Positions 8,945 through 16,213 of a stretch of 64,000 nt of DNA are shown here, piece by piece. Source of the stretch: Sulfurifustis variabilis (GTDB taxonomy: Bacteria > Pseudomonadota > Gammaproteobacteria > Acidiferrobacterales > Sulfurifustaceae); the NCBI RefSeq assembly GCF_002355415.1, contig NZ_AP014936.1, positions 2,356,001-2,420,000 of the forward strand, read 5' to 3'. The stretch's first letter is position 1, and the number at the start of each line of letters is the position of its first letter. The position numbers were made by a program, and so were the translations under genes. Below the pieces are notes generated by a model. The model did no database searches and was not told the origin of the DNA. It was given only the letters and a program-made list of their open reading frames with translations.

Positions 8945-9279
8945 CGCGAGGCGCGCGCCTCCGCGAAGCTGATGCGTATGGTGGGCACCGGGCTCACGAC
9001 GTGCACGCGGGCGGGCGCGCGGTATACCGCGTCTTCGAGGCTCGAGAGCGCGGACAGCCCCGCGATGCCCGCGACCCGCGCGAGCAGCTCGGCGCCCCCG
9101 GACACCTCGACCCGCTGCCCGTGCGCGGGCGGCAGGTCGGGCTTCAGGCGGGACGCGACGGCATGATGGAAGTCCGCGGGCAGCTCGAGCTCGACGTCGG
9201 CGTGGCGGGCAATCGCCTCGCGCAACGACGCCACCGTCTCGCCGCCGCGCCACTGCAATCGTGTGGTCTCCGCCGTCAT
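8941..9279 (-). CDS. Hypothetical protein translationally coupled to the PLD-VTT gene
   Basis: 112 residues from the ATG at 9279. It is soluble, without a signal peptide, and I do not recognise a family. It contains an acidic-hydrophobic N-terminal half (ETVASLREAIARHADVELELPAD) and a repetitive Ala/Leu-rich middle, and ends with a beta-strand-like VVSPVPTIRISFAEA. Its stop overlaps the start of the next gene (ATGA), which is good evidence that it is translated. It begins the operon that continues into cydAB. Confidence 0.65.
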   Translation of the reverse strand: MTAETTRLQWRGGETVASLREAIARHADVELELPADFHHAVASRLKPDLPPAHGQRVEVSGGAELLARVAGIAGLSALSSLEDAVYRAPARVHVVSPVPTIRISFAEARASR

Positions 9280-9376
9280 TGGCGTTCGTGCTTCCGTGCA
9301 GGTCTGTCGGCTCCAAAGGGTAACACACGCGTTTTGAAGTTTGGTACGCTGCCTCGAAGCGCGCGGCGATAGGGAC

Positions 9377-10495
9377 ATGAAGCCTGTGACTTCTCGGGAC
9401 GGCGGCGGGACGAACGATTCCGCCGGCAAGAGCGCGCGCGTACACCACGACGCGCGGTCCGGAGACGATCGCGTCCGCGGATGGGTCCTCACCGCGCTGT
9501 TCGTGCTCGCGGTTTTCTATACGCTCTACCTCACGCGCGACCTCACCCTTCCGATCGTCCTCGCGCTGCTGCTCGCCCTGCTGCTCCTTCCGCTCGTGCG
9601 CTGGCTGCGTCTGCTGCGCTTGCCGGCGCCGGTCGCGGCGGCGCTGGTCGTGTTCGCGCTGCTCGGCGGCCTGGCGTACATCGTCCTCGCCCTGAGCGAG
9701 CCCGCTTCCGCCTGGCTGCAGAAGGCGCCGCAGATCATGGGCGAGCTCGAGCGCAAGCTGCGCCCGATCAAGCAGAAGGTCGAGGAGGTCGAAAAGGCGG
9801 CGCAGCAGGTCGAGCGCGCGACGGGCGCGGAACGCGGGCGCACGGTGGAAGTGCGCGGCACCGGACTGCGCGACATGGTGCTGGCGCGGATCCAGCAGCT
9901 TCTCGGCGGCGGCCTGGTGATGTTCTTCCTCCTCTACTTTCTGCTTTCGACCGGGGACGGGTTGCGTGCCCGGCTTGCGAGCCTCGCCTCGTCCAACGAG
10001 GGGCGGGCCAACGTGCTCGAGATCGCACACCGGGTCGAACGCGCCATCTCGTCCTACCTGTCCACGGTGACGCTGATCAACGCCGGCCTCGGGCTGCTGA
10101 CCGCCCTGCTCATGTACCTCCTCGGCATGCCGAATCCGGCGCTTTGGGGCGCGCTCGCCGCGCTGCTCAATTTCATCCCCTATATCGGCGCGCTCACGAC
10201 CACGGTGGTGCTCGCGATCGTCGCGATGCTCACGTTCGACGAGCTCGGCCGCGCCCTCCTCGTTCCCGGGGCGTTTCTGATCCTCACGTCGCTGGAGGGA
10301 CAGGTGGTCACCCCGCTCCTGCTCGGCAAGCAGCTCGAGCTGAACCCGGTCGTCATCTTTCTCGGCCTCATTTTCTGGGGCTGGCTCTGGGGCGTCGTCG
10401 GCGCCCTGCTCGCGGTCCCCATTCTGGTCGCGCTGAAGATCGCATGCGATCACGTGCGCCTCCTTCAGCCGCTGGGCCACGTCCTCGCGCGCTGA
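9377..10495 (+). CDS. AI-2E family transporter (PerM-like permease)
   Basis: 372 residues. A charged N-terminal tail of about 35 residues is followed by the family's eight-helix pattern: paired helices LFVLAVFYTLYLTRDL and PIVLALLLALLLLPLVRWL, a cytoplasmic amphipathic segment with the EELERKLRPIKQKVEEVEKA-type coiled coil, and the conserved GMPNPALWGALAALLNFIPYIGA motif of the family. The C-terminus reads FWGWLWGVVGALLAVPILVALK. Substrate unknown; members export autoinducers or sodium/protons. It is divergent from the gene at 8941-9279. Confidence 0.9.
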   Translation: MKPVTSRDGGGTNDSAGKSARVHHDARSGDDRVRGWVLTALFVLAVFYTLYLTRDLTLPIVLALLLALLLLPLVRWLRLLRLPAPVAAALVVFALLGGLAYIVLALSEPASAWLQKAPQIMGELERKLRPIKQKVEEVEKAAQQVERATGAERGRTVEVRGTGLRDMVLARIQQLLGGGLVMFFLLYFLLSTGDGLRARLASLASSNEGRANVLEIAHRVERAISSYLSTVTLINAGLGLLTALLMYLLGMPNPALWGALAALLNFIPYIGALTTTVVLAIVAMLTFDELGRALLVPGAFLILTSLEGQVVTPLLLGKQLELNPVVIFLGLIFWGWLWGVVGALLAVPILVALKIACDHVRLLQPLGHVLAR

Positions 10496-10511
10496 GCACC
10501 GGACGCGATGC

Positions 10512-10595
10512 TGTCGCCACGCGACGACAGCGGAATCGCCGCGCTTTCAACCGGATAAGGACCGCTTGCACACGCGCTGTCGGGCGCGACCGACA
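10512..10595 (+). promoter_or_regulatory. Two GlrR/QseF-type activator sites (TGTC-N10-GACA)
   Basis: Perfect TGTC-N10-GACA sites at 10512-10529 and 10578-10595, 66 bp apart centre to centre. This is the known site of the enterobacterial GlrR (QseF) activator. They lie about -165 and -99 from the start point predicted for the sigma-54 promoter at 10659, the usual range for enhancer sites. A glrKR operon is present in this window at 18.5-21.9 kb. Confidence 0.8.
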
Positions 10596-10658
10596 CCCGT
10601 GGCGGCGAAGTCGTGATGCGCGCCCGTCAATCGCCTGATTTCAAAGGCCGTGCGCGAG

Positions 10659-10674
10659 TGGTATACGAATTGCT
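10659..10674 (+). promoter_or_regulatory. Sigma-54 (-24/-12) promoter of the outer-membrane protein gene
   Basis: TGGTATACGAATTGCT: the GG and GC are separated by exactly 10 bases, and 14 of the key positions agree with TGGYACR-N4-TTGCW. The predicted start is near 10685, giving a leader of about 170 bases before the ATG at 10858. Confidence 0.75.
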
Positions 10675-10857
10675 ATCGCGAAGGTGCGCCCGAGGAACGA
10701 GGCGCATCGAAAATGGAGCGTCTCGTGAAGGGAATCGTCCTCGAGGCATCGCCTCCCTGTGTACGTCCATTCCCCCGGGGCCCCGCGTGTTCCCACGTGT
10801 GCCCGGCCGCGCGTCTGTCGCGTGCCCGGTCGGGCGAGAACAGGTCGAGGTAACGAG

Positions 10858-11385
10858 ATGATGATCCGCGCCCGCATGCTGCTCTTCGCCCTTGCGACCC
10901 TTTCCGGGATCGCGCTGTCCGTTCCCGCGCAGGCCCAGCCGGAGTTCTTCTTCGGCGCCGGTTACGGTCGTTACGACATCAACGAGGACGATTTCGACGA
11001 GGACGACACGGTCTGGAAGGCCTATGCGGGCTTCAGCTTCAACCAGGCCCTCGGGGTCGAACTCTCCTGGGTCGACTTCAACGAGGCGCGCGAGGCGGGC
11101 AACTCGCTCGACGCCGACGGCTGGGGCGCGGCGGCGGTGTTGTCGCTGCCGCTTTCGGAAAACTTCGCGCTCTACGGCAAGGCCGGGCAGTTCTTCTGGG
11201 AAACGGAGGCCAGCGGGCTCGGTCCGGGCGTCCGGCCGGACGACGACGGCGACGATCCCTTTTTCGGCGCCGGCGCGAAATTCCGCCTGAACGACCTGCT
11301 CGATCTCCGTTTGGAGTGGGAGCGCTACGACGTCGCCGACGCCGATCTGGATACGGTGTTCGTCATGCTCCAGGCGAGCTTCTAA
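10858..11385 (+). CDS. OmpA-like outer-membrane beta-barrel protein
   Basis: 175 residues with a Sec signal peptide cut after AQAQ (about residue 24). The mature part alternates hydrophobic and polar residues in strands: FFFGAGYGRYDIN, WKAYAGFSFNQALGVELSW, GAAAVLSLPLSENFALYGKAGQ, and a terminal aromatic residue after FVMLQASF, as expected for an 8-strand barrel. Acidic surface loops (NEDDFDEDD, RPDDDGDDP) stand out and could bind cations. Start: two ATGs in a row, the first placed after AGGTAACGAG. The promoter is of sigma-54 type with GlrR sites. A hairpin (11403-11419) separates it from the next gene. Confidence 0.85.
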   Translation: MMIRARMLLFALATLSGIALSVPAQAQPEFFFGAGYGRYDINEDDFDEDDTVWKAYAGFSFNQALGVELSWVDFNEAREAGNSLDADGWGAAAVLSLPLSENFALYGKAGQFFWETEASGLGPGVRPDDDGDDPFFGAGAKFRLNDLLDLRLEWERYDVADADLDTVFVMLQASF

Positions 11386-11402
11386 GCGAGTTTCTAAAAC
11401 CC

Positions 11403-11419
11403 GTTCTTCGCAGAAGAAC
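11403..11419 (+). repeat. Intercistronic hairpin between barrel gene and BON gene
   Basis: Perfect 7-bp stem GTTCTTC-GCA-GAAGAAC with no T-run after it. It may stabilise the upstream message or attenuate reading into the BON gene. Confidence 0.5.
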
Positions 11420-11436
11420 ATCAAGGAGGTAGTGCC

Positions 11437-11751
11437 ATGAAAACGCAAGTTCGTGTGTTCGCCCTGGCGACGTGCCTGGTCGCCGCCGCCCCGCTCATGA
11501 GCGCGTGCCAGACCGAGCGCACCGCGGGGCAGACGGTCGACGACTCCGCGATCAACGCCAAGGTCAAATCGCAACTGCTCGCCGATCCACAGGTCTCGGG
11601 TCTCAATGTCAACGTCACCACGTACCGCGGACAGGTGCAGCTGAGCGGCTACGTGAACAGCAACGAGCAGCGCCAGCGCGCCGAGCAGATCGCCCGGAAC
11701 GTCGAAGGCGTGAAATCGGTCTCGAATGATCTGATCGTGAAGGCGCAGTAG
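11437..11751 (+). CDS. BON-domain lipoprotein, copy 1
   Basis: 104 residues with a lipoprotein signal (lipobox LMSAC, Cys at about residue 25). The mature part is a single BON domain: DSAINAKVKSQLLADP, VNVTTYRGQVQLSGYV, RAEQIARNVEGVKSVSNDLIVK. BON domains bind phospholipid surfaces, and OsmY-type proteins with them protect the periplasm during osmotic stress. AAGGAGG lies upstream of the ATG. It is followed 10 bases later by a DUF883 gene; the same pair recurs at 15853-16510. Confidence 0.9.
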   Translation: MKTQVRVFALATCLVAAAPLMSACQTERTAGQTVDDSAINAKVKSQLLADPQVSGLNVNVTTYRGQVQLSGYVNSNEQRQRAEQIARNVEGVKSVSNDLIVKAQ

Positions 11752-11761
11752 CGGAGGCAAC

Positions 11762-12046
11762 ATGGCAACGGACAAGCCCCACCAGGCGGTCAGCAGTGCG
11801 GAGCAGACGGTCCAGTCGACGACCGAACGCGTAGCGCGAGCGGCACACGAGGCCATCGACTCGTTGAGCGGGTACGGCGGGCGCACCGAGGAGCGGCTCA
11901 GGGAAACCGGCCGCCGCGCGGGCGAGACGACCCGGGAGTACGCGGACGAGTTGAGCGGATACGTCTCCAAGCGGCCGCTCGCGGCGCTCGCGATAGCGCT
12001 CGGCGTGGGCTTTTTCATGGGTATGTTGTCCCGCGGGCGGGATTGA
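11762..12046 (+). CDS. DUF883 (ElaB/YqjD-type) membrane-anchored protein, copy 1
   Basis: 94 residues. A helical N-terminal part rich in Ala, Glu and Arg (SSAEQTVQSTTERVARAAHE) precedes a C-terminal membrane helix (LAALAIALGVGFFMGML) and a short basic tail SRGRD. In E. coli YqjD and ElaB have this plan and bind ribosomes at the membrane in stationary phase. It is followed by YqjE-like and YqjK-like genes, as in the E. coli yqjCDEK cluster. Confidence 0.85.
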   Translation: MATDKPHQAVSSAEQTVQSTTERVARAAHEAIDSLSGYGGRTEERLRETGRRAGETTREYADELSGYVSKRPLAALAIALGVGFFMGMLSRGRD

Positions 12047-12052
12047 CGGCGC

Positions 12053-12466
12053 ATGGCGGCCCCGGCTGCGAAGGTCGGCGCGGCGACGGCGGAGCAGCCG
12101 GCGGCGCCCAAAACCGGGCCGGAGGTGAGCCTGCTCGGCCTTGCCTCGACGGGTGTGCGGTCGCTTCGCGACTACACGGGCGCCGTGCTGGAGATGGCGG
12201 CGCTCGAGTCCCGGCTCGCGGGCCTGACGCTCGCGTTCATCGCCGGCCTGGCTCTCGCGGTCGGCGTACTGGCGCTCACGACGTGGGGCTTGCTGATCGC
12301 CGCCGGCGTGCGCGGCCTCATGGCGCTCGGGCTGAGCGCGGGTGTCGCGCTGCTCGTCGCGGCGGCCGTGAACGCCGTTGTCGCGGTCGGCCTGCTCGCA
12401 GTCATCCCGCGCCTGAGCCGAAGGCTCACCTTTCGCGCCACACGGCGTGCGCTCAAGGGCGAGTAG
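12053..12466 (+). CDS. YqjE-like membrane protein (phage holin superfamily 3-6)
   Basis: 137 residues. A variable, Ala/Pro-rich N-terminus leads into LLGLASTGVRSLRDYTGAVLEMAALESRLAGL, a family-typical amphipathic segment, and then two hydrophobic hairpins (residues 60-82 and 88-125) and a basic tail. The name holin is a family label only; no phage genes are near. Its place between YqjD-like and YqjK-like genes supports the YqjE call. Confidence 0.8.
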   Translation: MAAPAAKVGAATAEQPAAPKTGPEVSLLGLASTGVRSLRDYTGAVLEMAALESRLAGLTLAFIAGLALAVGVLALTTWGLLIAAGVRGLMALGLSAGVALLVAAAVNAVVAVGLLAVIPRLSRRLTFRATRRALKGE

Positions 12467-12487
12467 ATCCCGGAGAGAAACGCGGCA

Positions 12488-12838
12488 ATGCGACTGACGA
12501 AACAGATTCGCCTCAAGGAACGGCAGGCGGAGGTCGCCAAACAGGCGCTGGAGCAGAGCGTCGCGGACCTGCGTCAGGCGTGGCGACGGAAGCTGGCTTC
12601 GCGCGGCGCGCTGGTGCTCGGTTTTTCCGGGGGGCTTGCAATCGGCTTCTGGCGGGGAGGACGCAGGAGGACGACGGCGCGTGCGGAACCGGCAGGCTCC
12701 GGCATGCGGCGAGGCGCCCGGCGCGCCCGCACCTCGTTGCCGCCGCACTGGCTCGGCCACTACCTGGTCTGGCCGTTCCTGCTCACTACTGCGCGGGACT
12801 TCGTCGTCTCGCGCCGGCCCAGTCGGCAGGACGGCTGA
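12488..12838 (+). CDS. YqjK-like small protein
   Basis: 116 residues, basic. The N-terminal 40 residues form a helix (LKERQAEVAKQALEQSVADLRQ), then a short hydrophobic stretch (ASRGALVLGFSGGLAIGFW), an Arg-rich linker and a second semi-hydrophobic segment (GHYLVWPFLLTTARDFVV). I call it YqjK-like mainly from order: it follows YqjD-like and YqjE-like genes. Sequence identity to YqjK is not something I can measure here. Confidence 0.6.
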   Translation: MRLTKQIRLKERQAEVAKQALEQSVADLRQAWRRKLASRGALVLGFSGGLAIGFWRGGRRRTTARAEPAGSGMRRGARRARTSLPPHWLGHYLVWPFLLTTARDFVVSRRPSRQDG

Positions 12839-12874
12839 TTGTTTCAACCTGCAACGGAGAAAAGGAGAGCGACT

Positions 12875-13108
12875 ATGAATACGCGCATTCTGACACCGGT
12901 CTTACTGGCGGCGTTCTTTGCGATCGGCGCCGCCGCATGCGAACGCGAGGGCGGGGGCACGAGCAGTTCGCCGGGCGGTACAGCCGGCCAGCAGTCACCC
13001 GACTCGGGTGCGGGGACGCAGCGCAGCCCGGGGACGACGCCGAGCCAGCCTGGCGGTACGTCCAGCCAGCCGGGCGGTTCTTCTTCGGGCAGCGGAACCC
13101 AGCAATAG
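12875..13108 (+). CDS. Small low-complexity lipoprotein
   Basis: 77 residues from the ATG with AAAGGAGAGC upstream. The signal ends in a lipobox (IGAAAC). The mature 55 residues are almost only Gly, Ser, Thr, Pro and Gln with repeats such as PGGTSSQPGGS. Likely a flexible lipid-anchored surface or periplasmic protein. The same GGSSSP style of sequence occurs in the EF-hand protein at 23055-23444. Confidence 0.65.
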   Translation: MNTRILTPVLLAAFFAIGAAACEREGGGTSSSPGGTAGQQSPDSGAGTQRSPGTTPSQPGGTSSQPGGSSSGSGTQQ

Positions 13109-13165
13109 GGCCCGCGTTTTCAGCAACAACAAACGGGCGGTCATGCCGCCCGAACGAGGTGACTC

Positions 13166-13330
13166 ATGCTCTCGTGGGCGGTGACTTTTCTCATCATCGC
13201 GATCATCGCCGCGCTGCTCGGCTTTACCGGCCTGGCGGGAACGGCGGCGACGATCGCCAAGGTGTTGTTCTTCATATTCCTGGTTCTCTTCGTCGTCTTC
13301 CTGCTGCTCGGCCGTCGTCCGCCGGTTTAG
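13166..13330 (+). CDS. DUF1328 (YtjA) family small membrane protein
   Basis: 54 residues in two membrane helices: [20 protein letters not shown] and [20 protein letters not shown]. The start [20 protein letters not shown] is nearly invariant in this family. GAGGTGACTC provides the ribosome site. A 7-bp hairpin (CGGGCGG/CCGCCCG, about 13134-13152) lies just upstream. Members are induced in stress and stationary phase in several proteobacteria; the molecular role is not known. Confidence 0.85.
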   Translation: MLSWAVTFLIIAIIAALLGFTGLAGTAATIAKVLFFIFLVLFVVFLLLGRRPPV

Positions 13331-13366
13331 CGCAGAAGCGTCGCGGAGAATCGGCAGGAGGATTCG

Positions 13367-13564
13367 ATGAACTGGGATCAGATCAAGGGCAACTGGATGC
13401 AGGTCAAGGGCAAGGTGAAGGCAAAGTGGGGCGATCTCACCGACGACGAGATCACCCAGATCGACGGGCGTCGCGAGGAGCTCGTCGGAAGGATACAAAA
13501 GGCGTACGGCGTCGGCAGGGAGGAAGCGGAGCGCCAGGTAAGCGACTTCGAGCGGACCCTCTGA
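13367..13564 (+). CDS. CsbD family stress protein
   Basis: 65 residues, beginning MNWDQIKGNWMQVKGKVK and continuing with KWGDLTDDEITQIDGRREELVGRIQ, the standard CsbD core. GGAGGA precedes the ATG. CsbD proteins are small helical proteins made under general stress (sigma-B in Bacillus, RpoS in enterics). A strong intrinsic terminator follows 21 bases after the stop. Confidence 0.92.
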   Translation: MNWDQIKGNWMQVKGKVKAKWGDLTDDEITQIDGRREELVGRIQKAYGVGREEAERQVSDFERTL

Positions 13565-13585
13565 TCCGCCGAATACGCACCGCAG

Positions 13586-13617
13586 GGAACGGGGCTCGCG
13601 CCTCGTTCCTTTTTTTT
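13586..13617 (+). terminator. Intrinsic terminator after the csbD gene
   Basis: 10-bp stem (13586-13595 with 13600-13609, one G-T pair), 4-base loop TCGC, followed at once by eight T. It closes the unit that begins with the barrel gene at 10858 or one of its internal promoters. Confidence 0.9.
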
Positions 13618-13856
13618 GACGCTCGCGTTCGCGACGTTCGCGCGCACGTCCGGGCGCGGGTTTGTCCCTCTCGACATTTTCCGAGCGATCGTCTTTCCCG
13701 CACCAATCCTACGGAAAACCCCTGAGGGCGTTCTGGGGCAAGTCCGGATTTCTCCGCTTCCTCCCAGCCCGTAGAGTCTCGCGTGCCTGCACGGCAAGCA
13801 GAGAACCCGGCCGATCGGGGCGGAACGGCGCAGGATGCGCGCCGCGGCGAGGAGAT

Positions 13857-14093
13857 ATGGCAACGGGCGTGGTGAAGTGGTTCAGCGAGAGCCGTGGCTA
13901 CGGCTTCATCGCACCGAGCAACGGCGGGGACGACGTGTTCGCGCACTACTCCGCCATCGAAATGGACGGGTTCCGGACCTTGCGCGAGGGACAGCAGGTC
14001 GAGTTTCAGATGGCGGACGGCCCGATGGGACCGGAAGCAGTGAGAATCCGCGCGGTCATGGCGCCCACGGAGAGCGCCATGGACCCGCGCTGA
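13857..14093 (+). CDS. Cold-shock domain protein
   Basis: 78 residues from the ATG behind GAGGAGAT. RNA-binding motifs are visible: RNP1 as GYGFI within SRGYGFIAPS and RNP2 as VFAHYSAI. The start GVVKWFSESRG is typical of CspA-type proteins. It would act as an RNA chaperone. It is the first gene of a group with two PilZ proteins. Confidence 0.92.
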   Translation: MATGVVKWFSESRGYGFIAPSNGGDDVFAHYSAIEMDGFRTLREGQQVEFQMADGPMGPEAVRIRAVMAPTESAMDPR

Positions 14094-14115
14094 GGGGCCG
14101 GAAGGAGCCGAAGTC

Positions 14116-14505
14116 ATGGAGCACCGCTGCGGAACCCGGCGGCAGATCGACACGGGAGTGATCGTCGACTGTCGGCCCAACGGATTGATACACGGACGGA
14201 TCCGGAACATCAGCGTCGGAGGGCTGTTCGTGAAAATGCGGCCGATGCCGGGTCTGGCCAGCGACCGGGTGAAAGTCGTCTTCGTGCGCAGGGAACGCGG
14301 CGTCTCGCGCATCTATCGGCTGCCGGCGGTCGTCATGCGGTGGTCGCGCGAAGGCGCGGGTTTGATGTTCAGCGAGCTCACGCCGAACGCGTTTTACGCA
14401 CTGCTGGCGATCCTGCTGGCCGAAGAGCAGCGCCACCGTGAACGCGCCGCTCGATCCGGCGCCGTGACGCGTGGAAGCTCGCGAGGTTCCTGGTTCAACA
14501 AGTAG
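14116..14505 (+). CDS. PilZ-domain protein, copy 1
   Basis: 129 residues. The c-di-GMP binding pattern is partly visible: an N-terminal basic segment (HRCGTRRQ) standing in for RxxxR and the NISVGGLFV motif corresponding to (D/N)xSxxG. Beta-barrel strands follow (VKVVFVRRE, YRLPAVVMRWSREGAGLMF). The C-terminus adds a helix and a basic tail. Likely a c-di-GMP receptor; binding should be tested since the RxxxR box is not perfect. Confidence 0.8.
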   Translation: MEHRCGTRRQIDTGVIVDCRPNGLIHGRIRNISVGGLFVKMRPMPGLASDRVKVVFVRRERGVSRIYRLPAVVMRWSREGAGLMFSELTPNAFYALLAILLAEEQRHRERAARSGAVTRGSSRGSWFNK

Positions 14506-14539
14506 GGCCGCCACGCGGCCGTGATTCAAGGAGGGTACG

Positions 14540-14881
14540 ATGGATCAAAGAAAGCACGCCGATCACCGCTGGAGCACGCGCCAGCCGATCACGTTCCCGG
14601 TCAAGCTCTTCCGGGGCGGAGAACCAATCGGGCAGGGACGCGCTCACAACGTCGGGATCGGCGGCATGTTCGTGGAGCTCGGCTCGCACAGGATCCCCGC
14701 GGACGCGCCGCTTTCGGTCGCCTTCACCGTCGATGTCAACGGAATGACGACACACCATCGGCTGCCGGCCACGGTGATCTGGGAGGGCGACCGCGGCGCC
14801 GGGCTCATGTTCACGGATTTCAACGTCGACACGGTGCACGCGCTTCGGGAGATTCTCTACCCGGCGTCGGCGGCGTCCTGA
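14540..14881 (+). CDS. PilZ-domain protein, copy 2
   Basis: 113 residues, paralogous to the preceding gene (compare HRLPATVIWEGDRGAGLMF with YRLPAVVMRWSREGAGLMF). The RxxxR region is HRWSTRQPI and the second motif is NVGIGGMFVE, with Gly in place of Ser. AAGGAGGGT precedes the ATG. A tandem PilZ pair suggests two related c-di-GMP readouts. Confidence 0.82.
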   Translation: MDQRKHADHRWSTRQPITFPVKLFRGGEPIGQGRAHNVGIGGMFVELGSHRIPADAPLSVAFTVDVNGMTTHHRLPATVIWEGDRGAGLMFTDFNVDTVHALREILYPASAAS

Positions 14882-14944
14882 GACGCCGGCCCGGAGTACG
14901 CGCGGCTTCGGACAAGGAGCAGTAAACGAACACGGAGGTTCACG

Positions 14945-15157
14945 ATGCCAACCGCGGCTGTCGCCCGCCGCAAGGACGCGGCCGGCGTGGCGGTGGCGCA
15001 GGACAGGAAGGCTTACCGCGACGGGTTCACGCAATACATCGGAACGGTGCTCCGTCACCTGGAGGCCCATTACGCGGCCGACAAGTGGGACGTCCTGATG
15101 TACGTCGTCACCTACGTACTCGTCTTCCTGCTCTTCGCGACCGATATTTTCGGCTGA
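14945..15157 (+). CDS. Small protein with one C-terminal membrane helix
   Basis: 70 residues. The soluble part is basic to amphipathic (RKDAAGVAVAQDRKAYRDGFTQYIGTVLRHLEAHYAADKW), followed by one membrane helix (VLMYVVTYVLVFLLFATDIFG). CACGGAGG gives a good ribosome site. I do not recognise a family. The design resembles tail-anchored adaptors. Confidence 0.65.
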   Translation: MPTAAVARRKDAAGVAVAQDRKAYRDGFTQYIGTVLRHLEAHYAADKWDVLMYVVTYVLVFLLFATDIFG

Positions 15158-15223
15158 ACCCCCTTTCGTCGTCGGCTCCCTTCCGCGCGGTCGGAACGGT
15201 CGGTTGCGGTGCGGCCCCGGATA

Positions 15224-15592
15224 TCAGGGGCAAGGGGTGTTGAGCAGCAACATGCCCCAGGCACCCGCGAGCAGGAACGACGCGACGACCAGGGTCGCAC
15301 CGAGCAGCATCAACGCCGTGCGCCGGGCGGGCGTTTGTCCCACCGTCGTTTCCGCCCGCCGGAGGACGCGCGGCAGGTGAAGGCCGGCGAACAGAATCAG
15401 GACGAGCGCGGCTAGGGTCAGCGCCCCGAGAAGGAACACGGTGACCGGCACGCCGAAGAAGTCGACGTCCTCGAACGCGGGGGCGCAACCGAGGCGAAAG
15501 ACTCCGAAGGCGAGGATCGCATAGGCGGCCAGCACCAGGGGTGCGGCGAAGAGCTCGAGGAGCGAGCGGTCACGAGGCAGACGACGGCGCAT
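15224..15592 (-). CDS. Three-helix membrane protein of unknown function
   Basis: 122 residues with hydrophobic helices at about 12-35, 47-70 and 90-115, and a basic N-terminus (MRRRLPRDR). No family recognised. It is divergent from the BON gene at 15853, across a stretch that holds GlrR sites, so it could share that control region. Confidence 0.6.
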   Translation of the reverse strand: MRRRLPRDRSLLELFAAPLVLAAYAILAFGVFRLGCAPAFEDVDFFGVPVTVFLLGALTLAALVLILFAGLHLPRVLRRAETTVGQTPARRTALMLLGATLVVASFLLAGAWGMLLLNTPCP

Positions 15593-15692
15593 GATGACAC
15601 ACGAAGTTCTTGTTGTGGGTGCGGTTCACGAGGGACCGCGCGAAGCGCTGCATCATACGCAATCGCAGGGAACCTGCGAAGCGCGCCGGTGC

Positions 15693-15775
15693 TGTCGCCG
15701 GCAAACGACAAGACAACCGGCGGGCAATCAAGACCGTATCGCGCGGCGCGTATCGCCTGTCGGGCCGTCCCGACA
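15693..15775 (+). promoter_or_regulatory. Two GlrR/QseF-type activator sites upstream of BON copy 2
   Basis: Perfect TGTC-N10-GACA sites at 15693-15710 and 15758-15775, 65 bp apart. They sit about -151 and -86 from the predicted start of the sigma-54 promoter at 15826. Arrangement and spacing match the sites at 10512-10595 and 23588-23671. Confidence 0.82.
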
Positions 15776-15825
15776 CCGCGGGCCGCGGGTGCGCGCGCTG
15801 ACGCCGCCGCGCAGCGCGGCTGGCA

Positions 15826-15841
15826 TGGTACGGCGTTTGCT
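15826..15841 (+). promoter_or_regulatory. Sigma-54 promoter of BON copy 2, full consensus
   Basis: TGGTACGGCGTTTGCT agrees with every defined position of TGGYACR-N4-TTGCW, and GG and GC are 10 bases apart. The predicted start is near 15852, almost on the GTG annotated as the start of the gene. Confidence 0.85.
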
Positions 15842-15852
15842 ACCCTGCCCGC

Positions 15853-16197
15853 GTGAGCTCTTCGAATCGCGCACGAATGGCATTTCTGCCGGCCGCACTC
15901 GTCCTCCTCGCTCTCGTCGCGGGATTCTCCGCGATGGCGGGCTGCGCCGGCGGGCCGACGCGAGCCAGTACCGGCGAGTACATCGACGACAGCGTCGTGA
16001 CCTCGAAGGTGAAAACGGCCCTCTTCCGGGACCCCGACGTGAGCGGGTTCCAGGTGAGCGTCGAGACCCACAAAGGCCAAGTGCAGCTGAGCGGCTTTGT
16101 CGATACCCCGGAGCAGAAGGCCCGGGCCGAGCGGGTCGCCCGCTCGGTCGAGGGCGTGCGCTCGGTGACCAACAGCATCATTGTTAAACCGCGCTGA
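15853..16197 (+). CDS. BON-domain lipoprotein, copy 2
   Basis: 114 residues from GTG 15853. The signal has a basic n-region (SSSNRAR), a hydrophobic core and the lipobox AMAGC. The BON domain (VVTSKVKTALFRDPDVSGF, VETHKGQVQLSGFV, VEGVRSVTNSIIVK) is closely related to copy 1 at 11437. The sigma-54 promoter predicts a start point at about 15852, so the GTG would be leaderless; an ATG at 15877 is the alternative but loses the basic n-region. Followed by a DUF883 gene, as copy 1 is. Confidence 0.88.
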   Translation: MSSSNRARMAFLPAALVLLALVAGFSAMAGCAGGPTRASTGEYIDDSVVTSKVKTALFRDPDVSGFQVSVETHKGQVQLSGFVDTPEQKARAERVARSVEGVRSVTNSIIVKPR

Positions 16198-16213
16198 CGA
16201 CGGAGAAAGTGCC

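Noticed and set aside
6797-10480. 1227-residue minus-strand frame as one protein
   Set aside because: Only the last 715 residues (from ATG 8944) show PLD and VTT domains. The N-terminal part is antisense to the AI-2E permease and passes through the small coupled gene.
12053-12466. Phage holin and prophage remnant
   Set aside because: The protein belongs to the YqjE-type group that carries the holin superfamily name; no lysis, tail or integrase genes are near.
13664-13680. GlrR site upstream of the cold-shock gene
   Set aside because: TGTC and GACA are present but only 6 bases apart, and no -24/-12 element follows.
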